A stretch of 64,000 nucleotides of DNA from Topomyia yanbarensis (GCF_030247195.1 NC_080672.1:15500001-15564000), one strand, 5' to 3'. Positions 11,650 to 24,091 are shown, counted from the stretch's first letter. Notes: generated from the sequence alone by a model not told the origin. Program-made: numbers and translations.

Positions 11650-11896
11650 TCGGAAAAAGTGGTGTTGGTTCGCGAGTGAAGTGGAAATTTAGTGAAAATA
11701 AATTGAACAGACTTCTCAGAATTCAACGTAAAGATCAGAGATTTAAGTTCGTGTACAGAACAACCAATCAGCCGGCAAGAAGCCATCATTGAGTGAATAT
11801 CAAGCGATTCGCGCTGATTGCAAATTGAAGATCGCCACCGGACCTCAACTCTCAACGCACATTTGGACTCCAGATGAAGCTCAACAGTGCTCTTCT

Positions 11897-11902
11897 GTAA
11901 GT
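11897..11902 (+). promoter_or_regulatory. candidate splice donor in gypsy leader
   Basis: TCT-GTAAGT is a near-consensus donor between the primer site and gag. Errantiviruses make a spliced env RNA from a leader donor; the partner acceptor would be the one at 20877-20878. Inference from position and motif. Confidence 0.45.
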
Positions 11903-12006
11903 AACAAAAACCTTTTATTAATTAACATTGTGACTAAGCAAATACTAATCAGTGGTTCAAAGTGAACATTTGAAAAACTACGGTATATTGAAATTAGATA
12001 CATTGC

Positions 12007-13092
12007 ATGAGACGTGCTAATACGTTTGACAAAAATAGAAACATGGCACAAGAAGTTAACGCCCAAGAGCTGTTGGACCAAATCCGCGAGCTCAAGGAAA
12101 ATCAAAACGCGTTAGTGCACACAATTAATGCAATGCGCGATAGGGCGGAAGATCCATTCTTAAATTTCCGGACTCCCGACCCAATTAAAAATCTTGCCAC
12201 ATTCAGTGGAAATAAAAAAGAAACTCAAGCTTGGCTTGAGGATACTGAGAACACGCTCAACTTGTTTGAGAGTTACGCGGGATCACCGTATTACGAACAA
12301 ATAATAAGAGCGATCAAAAATAAAATAACAGGCGAAGCGAAAGAAGTATTGATCGCAGCAGGCAACCCAAAAGATTGGCAATCAATCAAAGAGGCGCTGC
12401 TTAATTCCTATGGAGACAGACGGGATTTAACATCGCATATCCAGTCACTCTTTTACGTACGCCAAGGGAAAAAGACCCTTAGCGAATTTTACAATAAAGT
12501 CAAATCGATAGATACAGCAATAAAAAGCACCGCAGCCGTGATGGACGACTATAAATCCTCCACCAAAGCGATTAACAGCTTAATCAGTTTGATGTCGGTA
12601 ACCCGATTCATAGACGGTTTAAACGACACGCTTAGCATGCATGTGCGAAGCTACCGGCCGGAGTCGCTGGAAGAAGCATATAATATTACTGTACAATACG
12701 CTAATGCAGCGTACAGAATGAAGCTAGACAATAAGTCAACAGCCCCCACCTCTAAGCCAAACTATTTTAACAAACCAAATAAACCGTACCAAAACTCAAA
12801 TTCGGCAGACAACCAAAATTATAATGCAGGGTACCCCCAAAACTTTAACAAGCCTGGACCCTCAGGAAAATTTAAATCGCATAGACAAAACCTAGACGAA
12901 GACGTTTCGATGCGAACAGTAAGATCAAAAACCCAGAATCTAAACAACCACGAGGGAGAAACTGAACATCATGAGCCAGAAAATGACACCCCTCCACAAG
13001 AAGAGTTCACGTTAGATTCAGATGACGACGACTATTTTCTAGCCGACGAACTAAATTTTCAAATAGTTCAAGAAAAAAATCAAGGGCCATAA
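12007..13092 (+). CDS. gag: gypsy element gag
   Basis: A 361-residue frame from ATG 12007; a second ATG at 12043 starts MAQEVNAQELLDQIRELKEN and may be the true start. The N terminus has a short coiled-coil-like helix, the centre has the retrotransposon-gag helical pattern (TFSGNKKETQAWLEDTENTL), then an Asn/Pro-rich and acidic tail. No CCHC knuckle is visible. The product would form the particle shell and package the RNA. The stop is at 13090; the protease frame is +1 relative to gag and is open across the end of gag, whereas the RT frame is -1 relative to gag, the shift usual in this lineage. A slip-prone A-run lies near 13071-13079. Confidence 0.8.
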   Translation: MRRANTFDKNRNMAQEVNAQELLDQIRELKENQNALVHTINAMRDRAEDPFLNFRTPDPIKNLATFSGNKKETQAWLEDTENTLNLFESYAGSPYYEQIIRAIKNKITGEAKEVLIAAGNPKDWQSIKEALLNSYGDRRDLTSHIQSLFYVRQGKKTLSEFYNKVKSIDTAIKSTAAVMDDYKSSTKAINSLISLMSVTRFIDGLNDTLSMHVRSYRPESLEEAYNITVQYANAAYRMKLDNKSTAPTSKPNYFNKPNKPYQNSNSADNQNYNAGYPQNFNKPGPSGKFKSHRQNLDEDVSMRTVRSKTQNLNNHEGETEHHEPENDTPPQEEFTLDSDDDDYFLADELNFQIVQEKNQGP

Positions 13093-13117
13093 CAATTTCA
13101 TTCCTTATATAACGATA

Positions 13118-14892
13118 ATGACTAGCAAAGGAGAAATGAAATTTTTGATCGACACAGGCGCGAACAAAAATTACATTTCGCCAATGCACGTAAATCTTGA
13201 AAACTGCAAATCAGAAACCGGTATCCAAGTAACTAACATACAAGGCACGCACAATATTGAAAAATCAACCTCATTTGACATTTTTCAGATAAAGAAAAAA
13301 TTAAAATTTTACATATTCAAATTTCACGATTTCTTTGACGGACTAATTGGTTACGAGTCATTACGGGACATCAAAGCACAAATTGACATTTCCAAAAACA
13401 AACTTAAAGTTGGTAGAAAGGAATTTACTATGCAGAAAAGATTCCCACTTCAAAATAAAATTAATCTAACCGAGCAGAATTTTCAATATATTCCGGTACA
13501 GACAATAAAAGATGGAGACTTTTGCATTCAAAACGAATTGCATCTAGGCAAATTTTCAATACTACCCGGGCTATATCGAAGCACAAATAAAGTAGCGATA
13601 TTAGCAATGAACAACCACTCTGAAACACCATTGGAAATTAACCTAAACGAAATAAAAATCAAGACAGACCAATACCAAGTGCTACAAGAACCACTCAGCC
13701 AGGAAGAAAATCAGAAATATCATTTTCGAGAGGACCACATGAATGAAGAAGAAAAGAAGGCATTGAAATACATCATTAACCAGAACAAGGAAATACTCTA
13801 CACAGATTCTGAAAAGCTCACATTTACCCATAAAATCAAACATAATATCAGGACCGCTGACAACATCCCAATATACACGAAATCCTATAAATATCCACAA
13901 ATTTTTGAAAAAGAAATTCAAACGCAAGTGCGTAAGATGCTAAATGACGGCATTATTAAAGAATCGATATCGCCATACACTTCCCCCGTATGGATTGTAC
14001 CGAAGAAAGCCGATGCATCCGGACAAAAGAAATCGTTTAGTCATCGATTATCGAAAATTAAACGAGAAAACCATCAACGACAAATATCCGATTCCGGATA
14101 TAACAGACATACTGGACAAATTAGGTAGGGCTCGATATTTTTCAACAATTGATTTAGTGTCAGGTTTTCACCAGATACAATTAGCAGAAGAAGATATCGA
14201 AAAAACTGCGTTTTCTGTAAATTCAGGGAAATACGAATTTACCAGAATGCCTTTTGGTTTAAAAAACGCACCCGCCACCTTTCAGCGAGTAATGGACTGC
14301 ATACTGCGCGAGCTAATAGGAGTGTGTTGTTTCGTCTACATGGACGACATTATCATTTTCTCTAGTTCACTGCAGGAGCACCAAAACGATCTGATTCGAG
14401 TAATGAAAAAGCTGAAAGATGCTGGTCTGAAGATTCAACTAGACAAATGCGAATTCTTCAGAAAAGAGGTTCAATTTCTCGGGCACACCGTGTCAGAAGA
14501 CGGAGTAAAACCCAACGCTGACAAAATCGAAAGCATAAAAATCTGGCCAATGCCAAAATGTGAAAGAGAAGTTAGACAATTTCTCGGTACACTAGGCTAC
14601 TACCGGAGGTTTATAAAAGATTTTGCCAAAGTGGTAAAACCAATGACCAAACTATTGAGGAAGGATACTGAGTTCAAAATAACGACCGAAATCGAAGAAT
14701 GTTTTCATAAATGCAAAAAGATTCTTTCAATGGACCCTGTGTTAATGTACCCAGATTTTACTAAAGAATTTACATTAACAACAGATGCGAGCGACTATGC
14801 TATAGGAGCCGTTCTCTCCCAGGGACCAATTGGCAAAGATAGACCGATTGCATACGCCTCACGTACTCTAAGCAAAACAGAAGAGAACTATT
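13118..14892 (+). pseudogene. pol: gypsy element pol, 5' part: protease and reverse transcriptase, frameshifted
   Basis: The protease begins near 13118 with FLIDTGANKNYIS (catalytic D-T-G) and the downstream flap-side motif DGLIGYESL. The RT N-terminus follows in the same frame (SPYTSPVWIVPKKADASG). Between about 14021 and 14036, in an A-rich stretch, the frame changes by one base. RT then continues in another frame with LVIDYRKLNE, FSTIDLVSGFHQI, FGLKNAPATFQRVM and the catalytic YMDDIIIFS, through the connection domain into RNase H (TTDASDYAIGAVLSQ). It is cut by element B at 14892 within RNase H. The product would copy the RNA genome; this copy cannot make it in one piece. Confidence 0.85.
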
Positions 14893-14912
14893 CAAGGGGT
14901 TAGTCGCTCAAC
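14893..14912 (+). repeat. element B left terminal inverted repeat
   Basis: CAAGGGGTTAGTCGCTCAAC; matches the right end inverted at 17 of the first 20 positions. Confidence 0.9.
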
Positions 14913-14964
14913 ACAAATCAAAATGTGCTAGAAAACATACGGTGTGATACTTGGTGTGATAGCA

Positions 14965-14992
14965 TGTGCCACAGTGTGCCACGGTGTGCCAC
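14965..14992 (+). repeat. element B left subterminal 10-bp-spaced motif array
   Basis: TGTGCCAC occurs at 14965, 14975 and 14985, three copies exactly 10 bp apart, about one helical turn. Further TGTGATA-type variants lie at 14942-14960. Likely transposase-binding sites (inference). Confidence 0.65.
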
Positions 14993-15399
14993 AATATGTC
15001 AGGGTGTTCAACAATTTTGCCAGCACTTGGCAACACTTTTGTTTTGAACAACTGTCAGTTACAGTTTCTTTAGCGTTTACATTTCTCTATTTTCTTAAAA
15101 TATTTACCGAGATTGCAACAAGCGCGGCAGACAACGGATTTAGCGAAGACGGAAATGACTACCGAATGCAACGTTTGTTCATTTGAAAGCGATGATTATT
15201 ATTATCTCATATCAGCCGTACGTTCAACCATGCGTCTGCATAGTTCACCATAGTGGAGTCACATTGTTGCCTTCAAAAATAATCTAGTTTTAAAGTCTTG
15301 TGTTATCTTCGAAGTGTTTAAATAAAGACCGTTGTAAATATTTGCAGAACTGTGAAAAAATTGAAGCAAATAATCATAAACGAGTGATGGTTTTTGGTT

Positions 15400-18300
15400 T
15401 TATTTAATGTTTACATTCTTAACTGTACGAATACGATGGAAGCGACATAATCGATCACTAGATCTTTTAAAACGTCCAGCCGACAATATCCAAAGCATTT
15501 TGGACTTTTTAATATTAACTACGCTTCCAGTGATCCTCCTTATTTTAAAAATATGTTTTTTGCTGTCTGTTTTGCAGTTCCTAAGAATGACTTCTCCTCC
15601 GGCTTTCGCAAATATTTTTTCTGCGCACTCGACTGGAACTTCTGCATTAAATGACGTGAAAGTAGGATCTACGCTAAGATCACAAAGAACCACTGAAAAA
15701 AAAAATGATTTGCATATCTTTTATATTTACGTATTCCGCTATTTCATTTTATACTCAACTGTTTTGATTTCTTTCCCCCTGGATATTGTTATTAGTATCG
15801 CCAACCTCGGCTTCGGGTGTGATATTAGACTTGCGTAATATCATACTGTTCGTGAAGTTGATACTTTCCGGATCAAATCCCACAGAAATGAGAAGCTCGG
15901 ATGCATCTTGCGCAGCTTTTTCGATAGCTTGTTTAATTTGGTCATCATCTGGAAGTTCACAAGACTTTGCTGCTAAAGCTTTAGACGCTTGCTTACGAAG
16001 GCTCGGAAAAGCTAAAATGTTTTTTCTTCGATGAGCTATCAGCAGCTTCATTTGCACTCGTTGCATCCGTTGTTCCACATCTTTCATTGTGAAATTCACT
16101 GCGGTATGATTTACAGTGGTCATCGAACGGAGTTCACGAAAAGTAGTCTCACACGGCTGACTCGACAAGTTTTGGACAATAAACTGATCATGTGAATTAT
16201 TTTTACGGCAGTTTACCATGAAATTTACAAGTCCATGGGCATTCAACTCCAAACACCAGTATACGTTTGAAGTTATGCATTGTTTTATGCTTTTCGATGA
16301 TTCCAAACACTGCCAACGCCAAGCACGAAGAAAAAATAAAGCTGTCCTGCAATGCAAATACATTTCATGAATGGGATCAGTACTTTATAGATTACCGAAC
16401 ATACCATATAGTGCATATTCGCTCCATTGGCGAGATTTGATCTTCGATAAAAGAAATGTAAATCATTCGCATTATCTGTAAATATACAGCGGTGCCTTTG
16501 CTATCAGGGACAACTTCGCGAAGATGGTCAACTAAAGCAGGAGACATTAATTTCAACGTTGGGTCAAATTTCATCTTGTCTGCTGGATTCAAATCAGATG
16601 GATTCATTTTGTGTATCACCTTGTCGCCACGTTCTATCATTTGTCTTATTGAATCGGAAGATACGACATGATCACCTAAAATGTGAATTATTTATAATTA
16701 GAGATAATTTCCAAAACAATAAATATTACCTAAGAGCATTTGCTTCCTTGGATTTAACAGAGAGTGACGAAGCTTATTCACTAAATGCACCGTGTCTTGG
16801 ATACAAACCGCGTTATTGCTCATGTTCGCTATGAAGTGATGTCCATATAATCTGCTTGCATCAGGATGAGGAAGACTTGTCCTTTCCTTCATTGCTCGTA
16901 GAAGGCGCGGATCACCATCGGACGCGTGTGCAATAACATCTACTCCAGCATCTTTCAGTGTATCCTCTATATGTTTCCATCGCCGCTTAACTTGCTCATG
17001 AGTGAATTTGTTGTCGCTGCACATATAGAGGATGCAAATAGGAGAAGCGCCTGCGACCATCGGTGTAGCCATTACAATGTAAACGTATTCCCCAACTGGG
17101 TTCTTCTCGAGATCGACGATCATTTTTTCAGCCGAACGAGCTTTAAAAAAATCAAGGATTGGCATTCCTTGGCTGTTGTAAGGTGCGACTAAACCACGCA
17201 CAGAATCTGTTCGAGGTGAATATTCTGGGTTAGGTGAAATTGCTGTTCCATCCTCACTTAGTGCAACTACACGTGGAAAGTTGTTTGCATCCAAATATTT
17301 AAGTAAAGGATTAATCATCAGAACACCTTCTTGTGTTTCGTTTGTATGCGTGGCGATATGTCTTTGCACAGATTTAAGGCTTGGAAGATGCATATTGGCT
17401 CGTTTGAACTTATAGGCGCTCATCCCGGAAGTTAAAAACAAATAGGCTGCTGTATCAAGTTCGAATTCAGAATACCGCGTACCATAGTTTCTTTGAAGCT
17501 GGAACCGTTTGTTGATGCCGATTTGTACCTCAAGCAAAGGCGTGCTGTCTTTGTTGGACTCATCAAAGTTTAGTTGTTCGCTTGGTTGTTCGTTATTTTC
17601 GCTGCAACAATAAAAATGCTTTACTCTAATCGCAAAAAATTATGTTTTCAGATTTTCAAACGATACTAGATAATAATGTATTTATATTTTAAATGTTTAT
17701 TACTTGGAATTATTGATAACATACTCAGAATGATGTTCTAGCTGTACGTCTGAGCGACCTTCGTGTGCATCGCTATTATCAATGTAGTACGTCTCTAGAA
17801 TGTAAGGATGCAAGTTCAATTATAATACAGGATCGAGATGTTAAGATAGTTACCGATTTGTTCATCTTCAAGCCTTTCTTCATTGAATGAGTCTGCGTGC
17901 TCTGCTCTAGCTGCATTCGAATGATCTAGCATGATGGAATTCAAATATGATTTTAGTTTCAATATACATATAGTGAACAAAAATTCAAACATACTACTGT
18001 TATCAAATCTGAAGTTGTTATCATTTCCTGAACGGCTATCTGCAACACCATCTGTTTCTTCAGTTTTGTTAGATTCGACTGTTCTGCGTCGCTTACGCTG
18101 CGAATTCTCTGGAATTTGATAATGCATGGTGTTGCTATGACGTGTAAAACTGTATATGTGCCAGTTTTGTCTTTTATCCATGGAAAATGAAAGCTTCGAA
18201 CTCTTCCCATCAGCTTGGCAAATCGGACACAGAGCTTCGGCTCGAAATGTTCCAGCACCGTCCGTGAAAATGGTAACTTTGAAATATTTTAACTTCTCCA

Positions 18301-18898
18301 AAAACTCATCATAGCTGGAATCCTCGATACCCCTGGTCAATTATGTTTATTGAATATTAATCAATTTACTTTATTTTAAAATGAAGAAAAAACTTACTGG
18401 GATGTAAAATGCAGCATGACTTTATCGCACAATCTTCGAGATTGTTCCGCAGCATCCGCTTCATCCAGCTCAGTGGAAACCGCTGTAGCAGCAGACGATC
18501 TTTTTCGTTTGATGAAATGTTTGATCCCCTTAATCTTCATCACCTCAGCCAGGTCAAGTAAGCACAGCACTTCTCCATTCATGAATTTGAAGTTCTCCGG
18601 TTCGTTGGCGTAAGTTCCCCCATAAATTTCACTCAGCGGTGTTCCGCCAGCAGCTGCTTCCTCTCGCAAACTCCCGGCCATAAGCTGCATGTCCATCTCT
18701 ATTCCACGGATCGTTGCGGCGTTTAATTTTGCAAGGGACTGACTACAGAGGTTTTGTTTTTTTAAAATGTTCCTGATATGTAGGTTAATGGTGCCATACT
18801 CGGCTTCGAGTTGGGTCCAGAAATATGCCTGTAATCAAATCAAGAAAAGTGATATTGACCGACGGATTTATTATCGGTGTTAGTCCTACCTCATCCAT
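15400..18898 (-). CDS. element B transposase, nine exons, about 980 residues
   Basis: Exons by splice motifs and continuous frame: 18898-18890, 18828-18398, 18332-17995, 17925-17854, 17794-17725, 17601-16730, 16675-16405, 16346-15760, 15692-15400. They sum to 2943 bases, a multiple of three with no internal stop; the last intron has a weak donor (GTTGAG). Features: basic KRKR near residue 120; BED-like C-x2-C/H-x4-H finger with C182, C185, H212, H217; candidate catalytic acids D424 (LSEDGTAI) and D535 (HASDGDPRLL); QDTVH at 575-579; LNPADKMKF; ELNAH (E721); SQPCETTFRELRSMT (E754); and SSDRL near 961-965. These blocks recur in order in element A. It resembles a family of unnamed animal proteins I know only loosely. 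Transposase function is inferred from the terminal repeats and D/D/E-like layout. Confidence 0.8.
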
Positions 18899-19101
18899 TG
18901 CTTTTTAACCGCTTAATTCGATGACTAGTTAGCTTGCAACTCCCGCGTAAGAAATTAATTGCAGCTACAACGGCTCTACAAGACAATCCAAAGTTTCAGA
19001 TTCACAACAGCGAAAATCACAACAAACAGAATCATGGGTTTCTATGATTATTGAACAACAGCGGTGCCAGCGTTTGCCTTCTATAACTGAGTTGTCAGAA
19101 A

Positions 19102-19129
19102 TGTGCTCGAGTGTGCCTCACTGTGCCAC
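19102..19129 (+). repeat. element B right subterminal 10-bp-spaced motif array
   Basis: TGTGCTCG, TGTGCCTC and TGTGCCAC begin at 19102, 19112 and 19122, again 10 bp apart and in the same orientation as the left array, not inverted. The gene start (18898) lies just inside. Confidence 0.6.
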
Positions 19130-19224
19130 ACATCGTAATAAAGGGTGAAATGACTGTGACAGTACTGTGAATCGTATTCTTATATCGTGTTGACGTAGTT
19201 CAAATAGTGTGTATGGCACATTGT

Positions 19225-19244
19225 TCTAAGCGACTCACCCCTTG
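19225..19244 (-). repeat. element B right terminal inverted repeat
   Basis: Read on the minus strand it begins CAAGGGGTGAGTCGCTTAGA. The duplication GAACTATT follows at 19245. Confidence 0.9.
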
Positions 19245-20850
19245 GAACTATTGCACTACTGAAAAAGAGCTATTGGCAATCGTGTGGGCCGTGAAACATT
19301 TTCGACCATATCTGTATGGGAGAAAATTTAAATTAGTAACGGATCATCAACCATTGACCTATTCTCTAACAAACGCAAACAGTAAGATCGTTCGTTGGAA
19401 ACTTGATCTAGGCGAGTTCGACTACGAAATTATGTACAAACCCGGTAAGCAAAACGTCGTTGCCGACGCTCTTTCAAGAATAAATCCTACAATAGAAAAC
19501 CAGACAATAAACGCAAACTCTCAAGATAGCATAGAGGTAGAACCATCCTCAAGCGAAAGCGACGACCTGGAAACAATTCATTCGGCAGACACGAGCGACG
19601 ATTATTTTATACCATGCACTGAAAAATCCATTAATTCTTTTAGGAACCAAATAATTTTAAAAATTGGTCCCAAAGACATAACATCTTACGAGCAAATATT
19701 TCCTAAGTATCATCGTCATATAATAACAAAACAAGATTATACAGAAAAAGATATAATTGACATCTTCAAAAATTTTCTTAACACCAAAGGTTCAAACTGT
19801 CTGAAAATGCCAATTTCACTCACCCAAATGGTTCAAGAAACATACAGAAAATACTTTTCAATTAATAAAACACATAAGATTCTCATTTCAGAATTACTCC
19901 TAGAAGACATAAGGATGGAAGACCAGCAGGACGAAATTATCCGAGAAACCCATAACTATGGCCATAGAGGCACAAAGGAAAATAAAAACCAAATATTACA
20001 AAAATTCTTTTTTCCACAGCTCGACAGAAAACTTAAAATTTTCGTAAGCACCTGTGATATTTGCAAAAAAGCAAAATATGACAGATCACCGCCAAAATTA
20101 ATTAGAAAAAGTACTTTCGGCAAAACCCCGTTTGATAGAGTCCACATCGACGTCTTTTTCTTACAAGGTCAAAAGTGGTTAACTATAGTAGATTCCTTCT
20201 CTAAATTTGCAAACGCAATTCATTTGCAAGCAAGAACAATAATCGACATGAAAAACGCCATAACTGAGCATATACGCCAATTTGGAAGACCGAACACTAT
20301 AGTCAGCGACCAAGAACCTTCTTTCCGGTCAATCGATTTCATTGGATTTTTGAACGATCTCGAGATCGAAATACACTTCGCTAGCAACTCAAACGCTAAC
20401 GGAATAGTAGAACGATTTCATTCTACGCTCATTGAGATTTTTAGAACGACAAAAACCAAATTCACCCATCTCACACTTAAAGAACACGTAAACGTCGCGA
20501 TCGATATCTATAACAATAGTTTTCACGAATCAACCAAAGCTAAACCGCGAGAATTAATCTTTAACACCCTAAATACAACAAACACCGGAGAAATAACTGA
20601 AAATTTCCATAAACTCCAGTCCAAAGCCAAAATCGAACTAGATAAACGAAAAGCCAGATACGAGGAAAAATACGAGAACAAACAAATACCGAAAACATTA
20701 AATCCAGGGGATGAAAAATATGTTAAAATAACCCAACGACTAACAAAAGACAAAAACCTGTATAAAATATCAAAAGTAAAACAAGACAATGAACTAACTT
20801 TCGAAGATAATAACGAGGTTAAGATACATAAAAATCGACTAAGAAAATAA
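19245..20850 (+). CDS. pol: gypsy element pol, 3' part: RNase H end and integrase
   Basis: Continues pol after element B with the end of RNase H (TEKELLAIVWAVKHF, VTDHQPLTY, NVVADALSRI). Integrase follows: the HHCC zinc-binding domain (HNYGHRG ... CDICKKAK), then the catalytic core with D in VHIDVFF, D in VSDQEPSF and E in GIVERFHSTL in D,D-35-E spacing, then a basic C-terminal domain. Integrase would cut the target and join viral-type DNA ends. The frame is intact to TAA at 20848. It no longer has its own start because of element B. Confidence 0.88.
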
Positions 20851-20860
20851 ACAAATTAAA

Positions 20861-20878
20861 TCTATTTTTATCTTACAG
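20861..20878 (+). promoter_or_regulatory. candidate splice acceptor for env RNA
   Basis: A pyrimidine-rich stretch ending in TTACAG, with AG at 20877-20878, directly precedes the env-like open frame and lies 27 bp past the pol stop. Well placed to pair with the leader donor at 11897. Confidence 0.55.
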
Positions 20879-22456
20879 AATAATTACACTCAACCTCAAC
20901 CTGATAAACGCTACCACCTATAAAGAAATAACAAACAGTAATGGGCTACTGGCAGTAAAAATCGATTCAGTCAGAATTAAAATAGGATATAATAGGATAG
21001 TGCACAAGATAGACCTGAAAACACTCGAAAATAATCTCGATTATATTGAAAAAATAGGAAAATCCGTTAAAATTATTGATCATTTAGAAAGCACACTTGA
21101 AGCCAAAATCCAGTTAGCTAAAGATAAACTTCATAGCCTTCTACCACGAAGACGGAGACGCTCTAGGAACAGCAATAAAATTTATCTCTGGAAACCCAGA
21201 CAACAACGATTTGAATATTATAAACCAAAGCCTAGGGATATTAGGAGAACAAGAAAACAAACTCGCTAAAAATCAAATGATGCAAATTAAAATTAATGAG
21301 ATTTTTCAAAACAGAATAAACAATATTACAACCATTCTGAAAAGAATTAATATAAAGATGGCCAGAGAATTTAATTCATCACAAGGAATTAAAGCAGATT
21401 TAGAATTCACAAATCTTATTTGGAAAACAGAGGAGATAATCCAGTTGATTGGCGACATAGAAGATCAAATAGAACTCTCTAAACTCAATCTTATCAACAA
21501 AAACATACTGTCTTTAGAAGAAAAGAATTTCATTTATAGCAAACTTAGGAGTCAAGGAATCAAGATAAATTACGTAGACGAAATCTTTCGTTACTGTACA
21601 GCTAGCATAGGAATTAGCAACAACCAAGTAGCCATCCTTACAAAAATCCCCGTACTGGACGACAAACACTACGATCTACTGGAACTTCATACGCTCAATC
21701 TCAATGGAACACGCATCAATACGCACATTCAGCTGGTAGCCAAACACAGAAACCACATATACTCGCAAACAACAAAATGCGATATTTGCAGTAACAATTC
21801 TCCATTAGAAGACGAATGCATCTTCAACCTTCTTGTACATCAAGCCCCAAAATGCACAGTCTCTCGAGTCAGAGAGACCACACAAATCAAAGAAATCTTA
21901 AAAGGTATCATCCTAATAGACACCAACATCGACATTGAAGTGTCTGACTCATGCGGAGGACCTAAAGTAATTGCAGGAACAACGCTAATCGAAATAGAAA
22001 ATTGCACAAGCAAAATAAGCAATTTAACATTCTACGGGAAGCCGGAACTAATCCATAAAGACAATTATCTCATACCAATATACAGCAAAAACCTTCAGAT
22101 CGCAAGCAATATAACCAGCGAAGAGGAAAACGTTATGACCACAATCCACAACTTGGAAGAAGTCAGTGAAATCTACCTATCACTGCACCAAACACAAAAC
22201 AACATTAGGAGGCTCTATCCTCCTGGTACTAACAATTCTTTGTTTCTCCACTTATCTCTATAGAAGAAAACCACATTCGGGAAAACATACAGTTGACAGG
22301 TCTCCAGAATCGTTTTCAACAACCCAACTAGAAGACACAGCAACCGAACCAACTGCAGAGATAACCGAAGAGAAAACAGAGAGAAGCAAACCACGAGTCA
22401 TTCCGATACCGAGATTCGAACTCCTGAAAAATCAACCGAGGACGCTTGATGCTTGA
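20879..22456 (+). pseudogene. env: env-like region with two frameshifts
   Basis: The region starts at the acceptor and runs open in one frame to the basic cluster RRRRR (about 21147-21161), the position of the furin-type cleavage site in errantivirus envelope proteins. Near it the frame changes by one base. The second block, rich in Asn and Cys and with CDICS and CGGP motifs, runs to about 22195. A further shift leads to a hydrophobic span (ILLVLTILCFSTYLY) and a charged cytoplasmic tail ending at 22454-22456. That order is as in the baculovirus-F-related envelope proteins of insect errantiviruses. Both shifts disable it. Confidence 0.7.
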
Positions 22457-22464
22457 GGAGGGAG
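22455..22464 (+). promoter_or_regulatory. polypurine tract of gypsy element
   Basis: GAGGAGGGAG immediately precedes the 3' LTR start; it would prime plus-strand DNA synthesis. Confidence 0.75.
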
Positions 22465-23025
<561 letters not shown>

Positions 23026-23037
23026 CTGGGGGTAGAG

Positions 23038-23714
23038 CAAACTATATGCACTATATGCAATACTGACCGCTACCAAAAAAATCGACGCTATACAATTTTT
23101 ATTCGACGCAGATGGAAAACATTTCAGAAGGTGTTTTAAGAATTACCGAACTTTTGGCGCATACTGAAAAAAAAAATTTATCCAAATATGTTTGGATATC
23201 TGAGGATGCTACAGCAATTGCGACCAAAGTGGAATATGATTCCAAATCGAAGAGAATAGTGTGAAATACCTATCAGGATGATCCAGTAACAGGGATGCCG
23301 TTGCTTCCAATGAGCAAAGTGCTTAATGCCAAGGATGTTAAGGAGCAAGCACAGGACAAATGTCTTGCTTCTGATCTCAACGTTGTAATGCGTACCAGCT
23401 TATCATTGGATACTGTTCCCTTTCGCCTGTTGTCGTACGGTATGGGAAAGTCATTCAAAGGTGAAACATACGCAGCTCGCATCCGCCATATATCGAGCAA
23501 ATTGGTTTTTCCACCGATGGTGCGGCACCTTATTCTAGTGGTATGAAAATGGTTAGCGGTTTGGGTTTAGAACCCGACGATACAATTCCGGAAGAATTTG
23601 CATCTTCTGTTATGAGTCGAGGAAATATTCCTCCGTTTTTTATTCAGGATACCGTGCATGTTGAAGGGAAACTCAAAAACCGATTCCTCAATATAGGAAA
23701 AGTACATCGTCTTG
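23038..23714 (+). pseudogene. element A transposase, catalytic-core exon, broken
   Basis: Aligns with the large sixth exon of element B: VWISEDATAI (first candidate D, 23205), FSTDGAAPY (second candidate D, 23516) and FIQDTVHVEGKLKNRFL against CIQDTVHLVNKLRHSLL. TGA at 23262-23264 interrupts it soon after the first D, and a frame change lies at about 23505-23512. The exon ends at 23714 before GTAAAT; a 377-bp intron leads to AG at 24090-24091. Confidence 0.65.
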
Positions 23715-24091
23715 GTAAATAATAATTGCTTGAAAATTGGCCTATGTGTGGTTCTTAGCAAATGCAATGAATTTTCCAAACAAGATTTTTTTTACAATGC
23801 GACTCTTTATAAAATGCTTGTTTATCAGTGTCGGATTTATTTTGAAAAGAAAGATCAGATAATTTTTAAGAGTAACTCCATTGTTAATATTTGTTTAAGT
23901 CTTGTTATTTTTCAACACTATTCATTTATAATTTATCTCATAGACGAGTCGATGCGAAATGCGTCTATAGCTCTTTGAATTTACAACTATTTCGTGTTAG
24001 CATATCCTTTCACCGTTAAAAGTAAATGTGTAGTCCATTTTTTATTACAAATACCAATTTTAATGTAAATATTACATAATATATTTTCTAG

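Larger units (their letters stand above)
14893..19244 (-). mobile_element. element B: DNA transposon inserted in gypsy pol, apparently intact
   Basis: 4352 bp with inverted ends CAAGGGGTTAGTCGC (left) and CAAGGGGTGAGTCGC (right, reversed), followed by CTCAACACAA and CTTAGAACAA. An 8-bp duplication GAACTATT flanks it (14885-14892 and 19245-19252). Insert plus duplication is 4360 bp, which accounts exactly for the change of pol frame across it, so clean removal returns pol to one frame. One multi-exon gene on the minus strand fills the interior. Ends share CAAGGGGT with element A but the rest differs, so A and B are distant members of one family. As it lies in a young gypsy copy, B moved recently. 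Confidence 0.92.

Noticed and set aside
14893..19244. Calling element B a hAT transposon outright
   Set aside because: The 8-bp duplication and BED-like finger fit, but I see no hAT dimerisation block or convincing hAT core, and the ends read CAAGGGG. P-element assignment also lacks a THAP finger.
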